Assembly (NCBI GenBank): GCA_023228445.1
Contig: JALOBD010000066.1
Coordinates: 1-11,579, forward strand
Source of the DNA: Sphaerochaeta sp.
Lineage (GTDB): Bacteria; Spirochaetota; Spirochaetia; Sphaerochaetales; Sphaerochaetaceae
Reading direction: 5' to 3'
DNA length: 11,579 nt
Below are positions 1 through 7,255 of this stretch, in pieces. The position numbers were made by a program, and so were the translations under genes. The notes beneath the pieces are model-generated. The model made no database searches. It saw nothing but the letters and a program-made list of their open reading frames with translations, and was not told the origin of the DNA. Every line of letters begins with the position of its first letter. Position 1 is the stretch's first letter.

Positions 1-16
1 TGTAACAACCTTTGTG

Positions 17-45
17 AGGGGCCACCTCCCAGTGCGGTGGCCCTT
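17..45 (+). terminator. GC-rich hairpin, terminator or intercistronic attenuator
   Basis: An eight-base-pair perfect stem, GGGCCACC (19-26) with GGTGGCCC (36-43), closes a nine-base loop. Two weaker outer pairs extend it to 17-45. It is followed by TTCTGT, a poor U-tract, so termination may be partial. It lies about 30 bases before the ABC ATPase start. The usual neighbour here would be a BMP-family nucleoside-binding lipoprotein; a leaky hairpin between that gene and the transporter genes would keep the binding protein in excess. That neighbour is outside the window, so this role is inference. Confidence 0.6.
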
Positions 46-76
46 CTGTAAATCATGATCCCCAAGGAGTCCGTTG

Positions 77-1597
77 ATGAACCACGTGATCGAGATGCTG
101 AACATCCGCAAGGAGTTTCCCGGGATTGTCGCCAATGATGACATCACCCTCCAGGTCAGGGAGGGGGAGATCCATGCCATCCTTGGCGAGAATGGTGCGG
201 GTAAGTCCACCCTCATGTCGATTCTCTTCGGCCTCTACCACGCCGATCGGGGGACGATCAAAGTACGGGGCAATGAGGTGACCATCCACAACCCCAACGA
301 TGCCAACGACCTGGGCATCGGGATGGTCCACCAGCACTTCCAGTTGGTGCAAAACTTCACCGTCACCGAGAACATCATCCTCGGCAAGGAGGGGAGTTTC
401 TTCCTTGACCGCAAGGGCGCTTCAAATCGTATTGCCGCCCTCTCTGCACAGTATGGGCTTAACATCGACCCCGATATGATCATCGAGGACATCACTGTGG
501 GGATGCAACAGCGTGTGGAGATCTTGAAGATGCTCTACCGCGACGCCAATATCCTGATCTTTGACGAGCCGACAGCAGTCCTCACTCCCCAAGAGATCGA
601 AGATCTGATGCAGATCATGCGCAACCTCGTCAAGGAGGGCAAGTCGATCATCCTGATCACCCACAAGCTTGCCGAGATCAAGGAGGTCGCCGACCGCTGC
701 TCGGTCATCCGTCGCGGCAGGCTCGTTGGCGTCGTCGACGTGGCCGATACCTCGGTGGCCGCAATGGCCTCGATGATGGTCGGCCGTCCGGTGAGCTTCA
801 AGGTCGAGAAGAAGATCGCCCAGCCGGGGCGGGTGATCCTCGAGGTGCGGGAGCTCAACGTATTGAACAACAAGCGCCTCTTGGGGGTGAAGAACTTCTC
901 CCTCTCCGTCAAGGCCGGGGAGATCGTCGGCATCGCCGGCGTCGACGGCAATGGCCAGAGCGAGCTCATCGAGGCGATCACTGGCTTGCGGGGGATCGAG
1001 AGCGGCTCGGTCATCGTAGAAGGCAACGACATCACCCACGCCGATGTACGGCGGCGCAATGAGATTGGAATCGGCCACATCCCCGAGGATCGGCAGAAGC
1101 GGGGCTTGGTGATGAACTCCTCCGTCTCGGACAACGTGGCCATCAAGGAGTTCTACCACCCGCCGTTCAGCAAACGGGGCATCCTGTCAGCCGACTACCT
1201 CGATGAGTACGCTCAACAGGTCATCGAGCGCTTCGATGTCCGCAGCGGCGAAGGGATCCACTCGCTGGCAGGCAAGCTCAGCGGTGGCAACCAGCAGAAG
1301 CTCATCGTGGGGCGGGAGATCGCCGGTACCAGCGAACTGCTCATCGCCGTCCAGCCGACACGGGGTCTGGACGTCGGGGCCATCGAGTACATCCACAGCC
1401 AACTGGTCGACCACCGGGACAAGGGGTATGCTGTTCTCTTGGTCTCCTTCGAGCTTGATGAGATCTTCAACCTCTCCGACCGGATCGCCGTCATGTTCAG
1501 CGGCGAGCTGGTCGATGTCGTCAAGACCAGTGAGACAAACGAGGATGAGGTCGGTCTGATGATGGCCGGCATTACCAAGAAGGAGGGAGGACGATGA
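77..1597 (+). CDS. Nucleoside ABC importer ATP-binding protein, duplicated NBD (YufO/NupA/RnsB type)
   Basis: A 506-residue cytoplasmic ATPase with two fused nucleotide-binding domains, expected to power purine/pyrimidine nucleoside uptake through the two permeases that follow. NBD1 has Walker A GENGAGKST (37-45), Walker B ILIFDEPTA (D163, E164) and H196 in the H-loop, but VGMQQ (141-145) replaces LSGGQ. NBD2 is the reverse: its Walker A is degenerate (288-296, lysine replaced by Q294) and its Walker B reads AVQPT (424-428, catalytic glutamate replaced by Q426). Its signature LSGGNQQ (401-407) is intact. Thus only the composite site formed by NBD1 Walker motifs and the NBD2 signature looks competent for hydrolysis, which is characteristic of this family. 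The ATG at 77 is preferred over TTG at 74 because AAGGAG (64-69) sits seven bases upstream. The stop overlaps the next start (ATGA). Family assignment is secure; exact nucleoside specificity is not readable. Confidence 0.93.
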   Translation: MNHVIEMLNIRKEFPGIVANDDITLQVREGEIHAILGENGAGKSTLMSILFGLYHADRGTIKVRGNEVTIHNPNDANDLGIGMVHQHFQLVQNFTVTENIILGKEGSFFLDRKGASNRIAALSAQYGLNIDPDMIIEDITVGMQQRVEILKMLYRDANILIFDEPTAVLTPQEIEDLMQIMRNLVKEGKSIILITHKLAEIKEVADRCSVIRRGRLVGVVDVADTSVAAMASMMVGRPVSFKVEKKIAQPGRVILEVRELNVLNNKRLLGVKNFSLSVKAGEIVGIAGVDGNGQSELIEAITGLRGIESGSVIVEGNDITHADVRRRNEIGIGHIPEDRQKRGLVMNSSVSDNVAIKEFYHPPFSKRGILSADYLDEYAQQVIERFDVRSGEGIHSLAGKLSGGNQQKLIVGREIAGTSELLIAVQPTRGLDVGAIEYIHSQLVDHRDKGYAVLLVSFELDEIFNLSDRIAVMFSGELVDVVKTSETNEDEVGLMMAGITKKEGGR

Positions 1598-2688
1598 AGA
1601 AGACCATGTACCGCCCGCGCTCGGGCAACGCCTTCCTCGTTGCCGTCAGTGCGGTGATCCTCGGCCTCATCGGCGGAGCCGTCCTGATGGCCTCGATCGG
1701 CAGCAACCCCTTCGCCGGCTTCTACTACCTCTTTCGCGGTGGTTTGATGAACATCGAGCGGGTGGGCAATACCTTGGCCACCGCCACCACCTTGATGCTC
1801 GTCGGCCTTTCGGTGGCCTTCGCCTTCAAGACCGGGCTCTTCAACATCGGGGCGAGCGGACAGATGCTCATCGGAGGCCTCTGTGCAACGCTGGTCGCCC
1901 ACAAGATCTTCCTGCCTCGCCCGCTCTTCTTGGTGGTCCTCGTCGCCAGTGCCCTCATTGGGGGGGCGTTGTGGGGGGTGATCCCCGGCTTTTTGAAGGC
2001 GCGGTTCAACGTCCATGAGGTCGTGGCGACGATCATGATGAACTGGATCGCCTATTGGTCGATCTACTACTTCGTCCCCGCCTTCCTCAAGGGTCCATCG
2101 CTTGAGACGGAGAGTGCCTCCATCGCCCTCAGCCAGTCGCTCAGGGCACCGTGGTTGACCAAGCTCTTCTCCGGCTCCTACATCAACTACGGGTTCTTCA
2201 TCGCCATCGCCTGCGTGATCATCATCCGCTTCGTGTTGGACAAGACGACCCTCGGCTTTGGATTGAAGGCGGTGGGCTCCAACCGCTGGTGCGCCGAGTA
2301 CGCCGGCATCAAGGTCAACCGCAACGTGATCATCTCGATGATGATCGCCGGAGGCCTCGCCGGCCTTGCCGGTCTGACCTTCTACACCGGTTACTCACGC
2401 AACATCCAGATCGGGGTCATGCCCGCCCAAGGCTTCGATGGCATCGCAGTCGCCCTCTTGGGGGCATCCAACCCGTTGGGAGTGCTCTTCAGCTCCCTCT
2501 TCTTTGGCATCCTGCAGTCCGGCAAGGGGTTCATGAATGCGATGACCTCCATCCCCCCGGAGATCGCCGACTCGATCATCGCCGTCATCATCTACTTTAC
2601 CGCAACCAGCGTGCTCTTCCAGCGTTTCTGGGATCGGATCGCCAAAAATCGCCGGTCACGCCGGCCTGACCAGAGTGAGGAGGCGTAG
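1594..2688 (+). CDS. Nucleoside ABC importer permease 1 (YufP/NupB type)
   Basis: A 364-residue integral membrane protein of the BPD_transp_2 (branched-chain amino acid/ribose-type) permease family, forming half of the transmembrane channel of the nucleoside importer. A positively charged N terminus (MKKTMYRPR) precedes the first hydrophobic segment, and several more hydrophobic segments follow, ending near residue 345 with a basic cytoplasmic tail. The conserved stretch FKTGLFNIGASGQ (78-90) is a hallmark of this permease class. Its ATG overlaps the ATPase stop by four bases and has a purine-rich ribosome site (AAGGAGGGAGG just upstream), so it is translationally coupled to the ATPase gene. 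It should pair with the product of the next gene as a heterodimer. No frame problems are seen. Confidence 0.92.
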   Translation: MKKTMYRPRSGNAFLVAVSAVILGLIGGAVLMASIGSNPFAGFYYLFRGGLMNIERVGNTLATATTLMLVGLSVAFAFKTGLFNIGASGQMLIGGLCATLVAHKIFLPRPLFLVVLVASALIGGALWGVIPGFLKARFNVHEVVATIMMNWIAYWSIYYFVPAFLKGPSLETESASIALSQSLRAPWLTKLFSGSYINYGFFIAIACVIIIRFVLDKTTLGFGLKAVGSNRWCAEYAGIKVNRNVIISMMIAGGLAGLAGLTFYTGYSRNIQIGVMPAQGFDGIAVALLGASNPLGVLFSSLFFGILQSGKGFMNAMTSIPPEIADSIIAVIIYFTATSVLFQRFWDRIAKNRRSRRPDQSEEA

Positions 2689-2691
2689 CAT

Positions 2692-3633
2692 ATGTGGTCG
2701 ACCCTCAGCAGTATTTTTCCCTATGCCATCGGCTATACAATCCCCCTCTTGATCACCGCCCTCGGCGGCCTCTACTGTGAGCGTAGCGGAGTGACCAACC
2801 TCGGCCTTGAGGGCCTGATGCTCGTCGGCTACTTCGCCTGTGCCATCACAATCCGCCTCCTGGAAGCGACGATGGCAGCCCATTCGGTGATGCTGCTCAC
2901 CTTCGGCTTGGTCGTCGGGGTGGTGGCCGGCGCGCTCTTCAGCCTGCTGCATGCCTTTGCATCGATCAACTTGAAGGCCGACCAGGTCATCAGCGGGACG
3001 GCGATCAACATGCTCGCCGGCGCGATCACCGTCTACCTCGCCCGCCTGATCAGCGGCAGCGGCAACGTACGCATCGGTATGGGCATCATTCGCAAGAACA
3101 TCCCGCTGCTCTCCAAGATTCCGATCATCGGTCCGCTCTTCTTCAGTCAGACCTACTGGACCACCTGGGTGGTGCTCGTCATCTGGGCGCTCTCCTGGCT
3201 TCTACTCTACAAAACCAGCTTTGGCCTGCGCCTCAGGGCGTGCGGAGAGCACCCCTCGGCCGTTGCGTCGGCAGGGGTGAACGTGCACCGGATGCGGTAC
3301 TTCGGCGTGATCATGAGCGGGGCGTTGGCGGGCCTTGGCGGGGCGGTGATTCTCATCACCTACAGCGGCGAATTCCATGGCACCGTTGCGGGCCTCGGCT
3401 TCCTCTCCATCGCCGCCTTGATCTTTGGCCAGTGGAAACCACTGGGAATCCTCGGGGCGACCTTCTTCTTCGGCAGTGCCACCACCATCGCCAATGTCAG
3501 CCAGGTCATCCCCTCGCTCTCGGTGGTCCCGCCGGTCTTCTTCAAGGTCTTCCCCTACGTCGCTACCCTGGTGGCGCTGGTCCTCTTCTCCAAGAAGTCC
3601 GCCGCCCCGAAGGCGAGCGGTCAACCGTTCTAG
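2692..3633 (+). CDS. Nucleoside ABC importer permease 2 (YufQ/NupC type)
   Basis: A 313-residue integral membrane permease, the second transmembrane subunit of the importer, shorter than the first as is usual for this pair. The diagnostic segment CERSGVTNLGLEG (29-41) follows the first hydrophobic helix. A second conserved stretch with GEHPSAVASAGVNV lies in the C-terminal half before a glycine-rich membrane helix. The start ATG is three bases after the stop of the upstream permease and has GAGGAGG (2677-2683) eight bases ahead. Tight spacing with the ATPase, the other permease and purine nucleoside phosphorylase supports nucleoside transport rather than sugar transport, which related permeases can also serve. 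Confidence 0.92.
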   Translation: MWSTLSSIFPYAIGYTIPLLITALGGLYCERSGVTNLGLEGLMLVGYFACAITIRLLEATMAAHSVMLLTFGLVVGVVAGALFSLLHAFASINLKADQVISGTAINMLAGAITVYLARLISGSGNVRIGMGIIRKNIPLLSKIPIIGPLFFSQTYWTTWVVLVIWALSWLLLYKTSFGLRLRACGEHPSAVASAGVNVHRMRYFGVIMSGALAGLGGAVILITYSGEFHGTVAGLGFLSIAALIFGQWKPLGILGATFFFGSATTIANVSQVIPSLSVVPPVFFKVFPYVATLVALVLFSKKSAAPKASGQPF

Positions 3634-3650
3634 TCCATGTGGAGGAGTAT

Positions 3651-4481
3651 ATGGATCGATTGCTTGATAAGATGCAGGAAGCTGCAATGTACATCACCAG
3701 CCGTATTGGAAGCCAGCCGCTTCAAATCGGGATGGTGCTGGGAAGCGGGCTCGGCGACCTGGCCGAGGAGCTGAGCGACAGCGTGGCCATCTCGTACAAG
3801 GATATCCCCCACTTTCCCGTCTCCACCGTCTTCGGTCACAAAGGGCGGTTGGTTGCCGGTACGCTGGAGGGCAAGCGGGTGCTCTGCATGCAGGGGCGCT
3901 TCCACTACTACGAAGGCTACGGGATGGACCAGGTGGTCTTTCCCATCCAGGTGATGCACGCACTGGGGATCGGCCACCTCCTGGTTACCAATGCCGCCGG
4001 CGGGGTGAACATCACGTTTCGTACCGGAGACCTCATGTTGATCACCGACCATATCCGCCTGATAGCTGACAACCCGATGCGCGGACCCAACTACGAGAGC
4101 CTGGGAGAGCGCTTCTTCGACATGTCCCACGCCTACGATCCTGAGCTCAGCGACATCGCCCGCCGTGCGGCAACAGGGTTGGACATGCACCTTCAGGAGG
4201 GGGTCTACATGTTCTTTGCCGGCCCCTCCTTCGAGACGCCGGCGGAGATCCGCGCCGCCCGGATCCTCGGCGCCGATGCGGTGGGCATGTCCACCGTCCC
4301 CGAGGCGATTGCTGCCAGTCATATGCATATGCGGGTGTTGGGCATCAGCTGTATCACCAACATGGCAGCAGGAATCTTGGCCCAGAAGTTGACCCATACA
4401 GAGGTGATGGAGACGGGGGAGCAGGTCAAGGAGAGCTTCACCGCCCTGGTGCGGGCCATCACCAGAGAGTGGCCGGTATGA
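3651..4481 (+). CDS. Purine nucleoside phosphorylase (trimeric, PNP/MTAP family)
   Basis: A 276-residue cytoplasmic enzyme that cleaves purine (deoxy)nucleosides with phosphate to free base and (deoxy)ribose-1-phosphate. Family landmarks are the phosphate loop GSGLG (31-35), GRFHYYEGY (82-90) with phosphate-binding H85, TNAAGG (113-118), and the base/ribose site FET (E195) and GMST (M213). Asparagine N237 in ITNMAAG occupies the position equivalent to Asn243 of human PNP, which favours 6-oxopurines (inosine, guanosine); methylthioadenosine phosphorylases carry aspartate there. The open frame runs upstream to 3240, but the ATG at 3651 with GGAGG (3641-3645) matches the family N terminus and follows the permease stop by 17 bases. 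It directly follows the nucleoside importer, so import and phosphorolysis are coupled. The gene could be named punA or deoD by analogy; I leave the symbol empty because naming varies. Confidence 0.93.
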   Translation: MDRLLDKMQEAAMYITSRIGSQPLQIGMVLGSGLGDLAEELSDSVAISYKDIPHFPVSTVFGHKGRLVAGTLEGKRVLCMQGRFHYYEGYGMDQVVFPIQVMHALGIGHLLVTNAAGGVNITFRTGDLMLITDHIRLIADNPMRGPNYESLGERFFDMSHAYDPELSDIARRAATGLDMHLQEGVYMFFAGPSFETPAEIRAARILGADAVGMSTVPEAIAASHMHMRVLGISCITNMAAGILAQKLTHTEVMETGEQVKESFTALVRAITREWPV

Positions 4482-4951
4482 ACGAAGAGGTCCAGGCCTT
4501 GGTCGAGAACCTCGGCCTTAAGCCCCTCGACGGGGAGGGTGGGTTCTTCCGGCGGGTGCACACCTTCTACAGCGACAGTCACAAAGAGAGTGGCTCGACA
4601 ATCCTCTACTTGATGACCTGGGACAACTTCAGTCGCCTCCACCGCCTGGCAAGCGACGAGGTGTGGTTCTTCCTCGACGGGTCTGCGGTAGAGCAACTCA
4701 CCCTTACCAGTGACGGCTCATACTCCCTCTCTGTGCTCGGCAGGGCCAGCGAGGGCATGTCGGTTGCCACGACGGTCAAGGCCGGTGTCTGGCAGGCAAG
4801 TCGTCCCATCGAGGCGGAGCGGTGGTCGCTCTGTGCCGCCACGATGGTCCCCGCCTGGGACGAGGAGCACTTTGCCTTGGCACGTGAGGCGGACCTCGTG
4901 CGGTGGGAGCACTGCCCCCACCTTGCACGATTCCTCGGAGAGGGGCGATGA
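4478..4951 (+). CDS. Cupin superfamily protein, DUF985 (cupin_5) family
   Basis: A 157-residue small soluble protein. The pattern GEGGFFRRV (19-27), then STILYLMTWDNFSRLHRL (40-57) with SDEVWFFLDG (59-68), and KAGVWQASRP (101-110) followed by a C-terminal ATMVPAWDEEHFALA stretch is the standard layout of DUF985 cupins (relatives of yeast YML079w). These have a beta-barrel that may bind a small sugar-like or nucleotide-like ligand; no general function is established. H55 and E61 are candidate pocket residues, but a full cupin metal triad is not evident. The ATG at 4478 overlaps the phosphorylase stop by four bases; an in-frame GTG at 4469 is a less likely start. A sugar-phosphate or nucleoside-derived ligand would suit the operon, but this is inference. 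Confidence 0.85.
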   Translation: MNEEVQALVENLGLKPLDGEGGFFRRVHTFYSDSHKESGSTILYLMTWDNFSRLHRLASDEVWFFLDGSAVEQLTLTSDGSYSLSVLGRASEGMSVATTVKAGVWQASRPIEAERWSLCAATMVPAWDEEHFALAREADLVRWEHCPHLARFLGEGR

Positions 4952-5649
4952 AGGTCATCCTCGTCAGTGGGGGTACCAGCGTCCTGGGTGCGGCGATCTG
5001 CCGCCACTACATTGAGCGTGGAGACCGCGTCCTCTGTGCCTACCACACCAATGCACGAGGCGCCCGACACCTGGCCGATGAGCTGGGTCAAGACCTCGTT
5101 CCCGTCTCCTTGGACGTACAGAGCGCTGATTCGATCGAGCAGGCAGTAACGGGGATCGAGCACCTCGATGTGCTGGTGAACAACAGCGGTATCTTCAGCG
5201 AAGCGGCCATCGAGGATTTGACGCTCTCACAGTGGAGACGGATCTTCTCTGTCAACGTCGAGGGGATGTTCGCCCTCAGCCAGGCGTGCAGGGCCCTCCT
5301 TCGCGCCGCCTCAGGCGCAATCGTCAACATCGCCAGCATCAACGCCCTGCACCCGGGCTTCGGCAAGACGGTCCACTACGACGCCTCAAAAGGGGCGGTC
5401 GTCGCCTTCACGCAGAGCTTGGCGGCCGAACTTGCCCCCGAGATCCGCGTCAATGCCGTCGCTCCGGGCCTCCTCTCTGCCCCGCACCTTGACACACACC
5501 ACCCCTTGAGGCGACTGTATGAAGAACGAGCGCTGCTGGGTACCCTGGTCGATCCCGCTGAGGTGGCCAAGGCCGTGGCGTTTGTCGGGGAGTGTCGGGC
5601 CATGACTGGCCAGACAGTAGTCGTCGATGGTGGATATCTTGCGGGGTAG
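4948..5649 (+). CDS. Short-chain dehydrogenase/reductase (SDR), FabG-like
   Basis: A 233-residue classical SDR oxidoreductase using NAD(P)H on an unidentified alcohol or carbonyl substrate. The Rossmann start is SGGTSVLG (7-14); the usual middle glycine of the TGxxxGxG motif is replaced by V12. NNSG (78-81) is present, and the catalytic tetrad is N103, S130, Y144 and K148 (YDASK). The C terminus DGGYLAG is typical. At 233 residues it is slightly shorter than the common 245-250. The ATG at 4948 overlaps the cupin stop by four bases and has GGAG plus AGGGG just upstream; the open frame continues to 4903, but that extension lies inside the cupin gene and has no family match. The substrate cannot be read from sequence. 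Its neighbours hint at a sugar or sugar-phosphate derivative, which is inference. Confidence 0.9.
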   Translation: MKVILVSGGTSVLGAAICRHYIERGDRVLCAYHTNARGARHLADELGQDLVPVSLDVQSADSIEQAVTGIEHLDVLVNNSGIFSEAAIEDLTLSQWRRIFSVNVEGMFALSQACRALLRAASGAIVNIASINALHPGFGKTVHYDASKGAVVAFTQSLAAELAPEIRVNAVAPGLLSAPHLDTHHPLRRLYEERALLGTLVDPAEVAKAVAFVGECRAMTGQTVVVDGGYLAG

Positions 5650-5651
5650 TG

Positions 5652-6356
5652 ATGAAGATTCTCTGTATCAGTGATACGACCGATCCCTTGGTCTATTCAC
5701 AGAATATTGCAGACCGGTACGGCGATGTGGACCTGGTCATCGCTGCCGGCGACCTCGGGCTCAAGTACTACGAGTTCATCATCTCCAGCCTCAACAAGCC
5801 GCTCTTCTTCGTCTTTGGCAACCACAACCTCGAGCACATGAGCTACTTCATCAAGGACGGCTCCACGCCCGCCTCCTTCAGGATGGGGGAGGGCAGGGAG
5901 CAATTCTTACCCCCCTTCGGCGGCGAGTTCATCGACGGGAAGGTCATCCGCGATCGCAAGAGTGGACTCATCATCGCCGGCCTTGGCGGTTCGATGCGAT
6001 ACAACAATGGGGAGCACCAGTTCACCGAACGCCAGATGTTCTCGAGGATGCTGAGGATGGTGCCCCGCCTGATCTTCAACCGGATCTTCTTCGGCCGCTA
6101 CCTCGACATCCTCGTCACCCATGCCGCACCCTTGGGCATCGGGGACGACACCGACCTCTGCCATCGGGGTTTCTCCACCTTCCTGACCTTCATGGAGCGC
6201 TTTCGCCCAAAGTACCTGCTGCACGGCCATATCCACCTGATGGATATGAACGCCAACCGTCACCACATGTACAAACAGACGCAGATCATCAACATCTACA
6301 GCAGCTACATCCTGGCAGACCCGAATCTTGGAAAGGAGGCTGGTCATGGCGCATGA
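5652..6356 (+). CDS. Calcineurin-like metallophosphoesterase, variant lacking motif I histidine
   Basis: A 234-residue predicted phosphoesterase. The calcineurin-type blocks are in order: SDTTD (7-11), AAGD (31-34), FGNHN (55-59), VTHAAP (155-160) and HGHIH (191-195). They supply metal-ligand candidates D8, D34, N57, H157, H191 and H193. The canonical histidine of the DxH block is T10 here, so the di-metal site is altered; cyclic nucleotide, phosphodiester or phosphomonoester substrates are all possible. There is no signal peptide, so it is cytoplasmic. The ATG at 5652 lies two bases after the SDR stop, with no strong ribosome site, which suggests re-initiation. The upstream in-frame extension to 5592 lies inside the SDR gene. 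Its end overlaps the next gene by 11 bases, implying that the two proteins are made together and may act together. Confidence 0.88.
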   Translation: MKILCISDTTDPLVYSQNIADRYGDVDLVIAAGDLGLKYYEFIISSLNKPLFFVFGNHNLEHMSYFIKDGSTPASFRMGEGREQFLPPFGGEFIDGKVIRDRKSGLIIAGLGGSMRYNNGEHQFTERQMFSRMLRMVPRLIFNRIFFGRYLDILVTHAAPLGIGDDTDLCHRGFSTFLTFMERFRPKYLLHGHIHLMDMNANRHHMYKQTQIINIYSSYILADPNLGKEAGHGA

Positions 6357-7254
6357 CCTCATCTCCCAGACCAACGAGGACTTTGAGAAGGCAAAGACGC
6401 GGGGCAGGATCCAATCAGTGCTCTCCACGCTGGCGTGGAAGAACAGCGACCTGCTCAGCTTCTACGCCGTCACCGAGCTCATCAAACCACGCAACGAGAC
6501 CTACCGGGGGATGCGGACCATCCCCGTCGCCCAGATCATCGGCAGCGAGGGGCGGTATCAGGACTTCAGCCAGGCCTTCTACCCGAAGAAGGAGTTGTTG
6601 CGGTCCAGATGGCGCTCCATCGACGGGGCGGTGAAGCAGTACATCATCCTGCCCCCGATCTCCGTCTACAAGCTCGGCCAGTGGTACTTTGTCCGCGACG
6701 GCAACCACCGGGTCTCGGTAGCCAAAGCCCAGGGCGTCGAATTCATCGACGCCGAGGTGGTCGAGCTGGACAGCGAGATCCCGCTTGAGGCAGGCCTGAC
6801 GATGAGACAGCTCAGACGCCGGGTCACCCATTATGAACGGAAGCGGTTCATCGAGCAGTACAAGCCCACCTACCTGCCGATGGACCAGATCGTCTTCTCC
6901 TCCCCCGGCTCCTATGCGGAGTTGGTCCACCACATCCAGGTGCACAAGTACTACATCAACGAGGGCAAGAGCGAGATTCTGAGCTTTGAGGAGGGGGCGC
7001 GGTCGTGGTATGAGAATGTCTACAAGCCGATCATCGAGGAGGTGCGCCTGCAGAAGCTGCTGCTCGCCTTCCCCGGCACCACCGAGGCGGACCTCTATAT
7101 GTGGATCGTCCGCCACTGGGACAACCTCAAGCATATGAGCGGCAGCCATGAGGTCTCCATCGAGAGTGCGGCCAGCGACTACAAGACCCGCTTTGGCAAG
7201 GGAGTGCTGAGGCGGCTATTCGACCGCCTCACGCTTGTCTTCTCAAAGGAGTGA
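6346..7254 (+). CDS. ParB/sulfiredoxin-fold protein with DGNHR motif, function unknown
   Basis: A 302-residue soluble protein. Residues about 57-140 resemble a ParB/Srx-like domain: IPVAQIIGSEGRYQDF (59-74), a segment with RW (89-90), LPPISVY (102-108), then YFVRDGNHRVSVA (114-126), which aligns with the GERR box of ParB and the GGCHR loop of sulfiredoxin. The C-terminal half (about 185-280) is helical with many aromatic residues, including FPGTTEADLYMWIVRHW (242-258). I recall this two-part architecture from uncharacterised proteins in Chloroflexota and other phyla, often auto-named chromosome partitioning protein. No ParB DNA-binding helix-turn-helix is visible and no ParA lies nearby, so a partition role is unlikely. 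The fold includes CTPases, kinases and sulfiredoxin, so nucleotide binding is plausible. The ATG at 6346 has AGGAGG (6334-6339) six bases upstream; TTG at 6328 precedes that site and is rejected. Last gene of the operon. Confidence 0.8.
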   Translation: MAHDLISQTNEDFEKAKTRGRIQSVLSTLAWKNSDLLSFYAVTELIKPRNETYRGMRTIPVAQIIGSEGRYQDFSQAFYPKKELLRSRWRSIDGAVKQYIILPPISVYKLGQWYFVRDGNHRVSVAKAQGVEFIDAEVVELDSEIPLEAGLTMRQLRRRVTHYERKRFIEQYKPTYLPMDQIVFSSPGSYAELVHHIQVHKYYINEGKSEILSFEEGARSWYENVYKPIIEEVRLQKLLLAFPGTTEADLYMWIVRHWDNLKHMSGSHEVSIESAASDYKTRFGKGVLRRLFDRLTLVFSKE

Positions 7255-7255
7255 G

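Noticed and set aside
422..1159. Long minus-strand open frames opposite the importer ATPase
   Set aside because: Both long frames (422-1159 and 535-1146) are shadows of a confidently assigned gene, with no ribosome site and compositions typical of antisense GC-rich DNA.
3240..3650. N-terminal extension of the phosphorylase frame
   Set aside because: The extension overlaps the permease gene out of frame and is an Arg/His-rich shadow; the family N terminus and a ribosome site both support ATG at 3651.
6346..7254. Chromosome partitioning protein ParB
   Set aside because: Only the DGNHR fold region is ParB-like; the DNA-binding domain, ParA partner and parS sites are missing.
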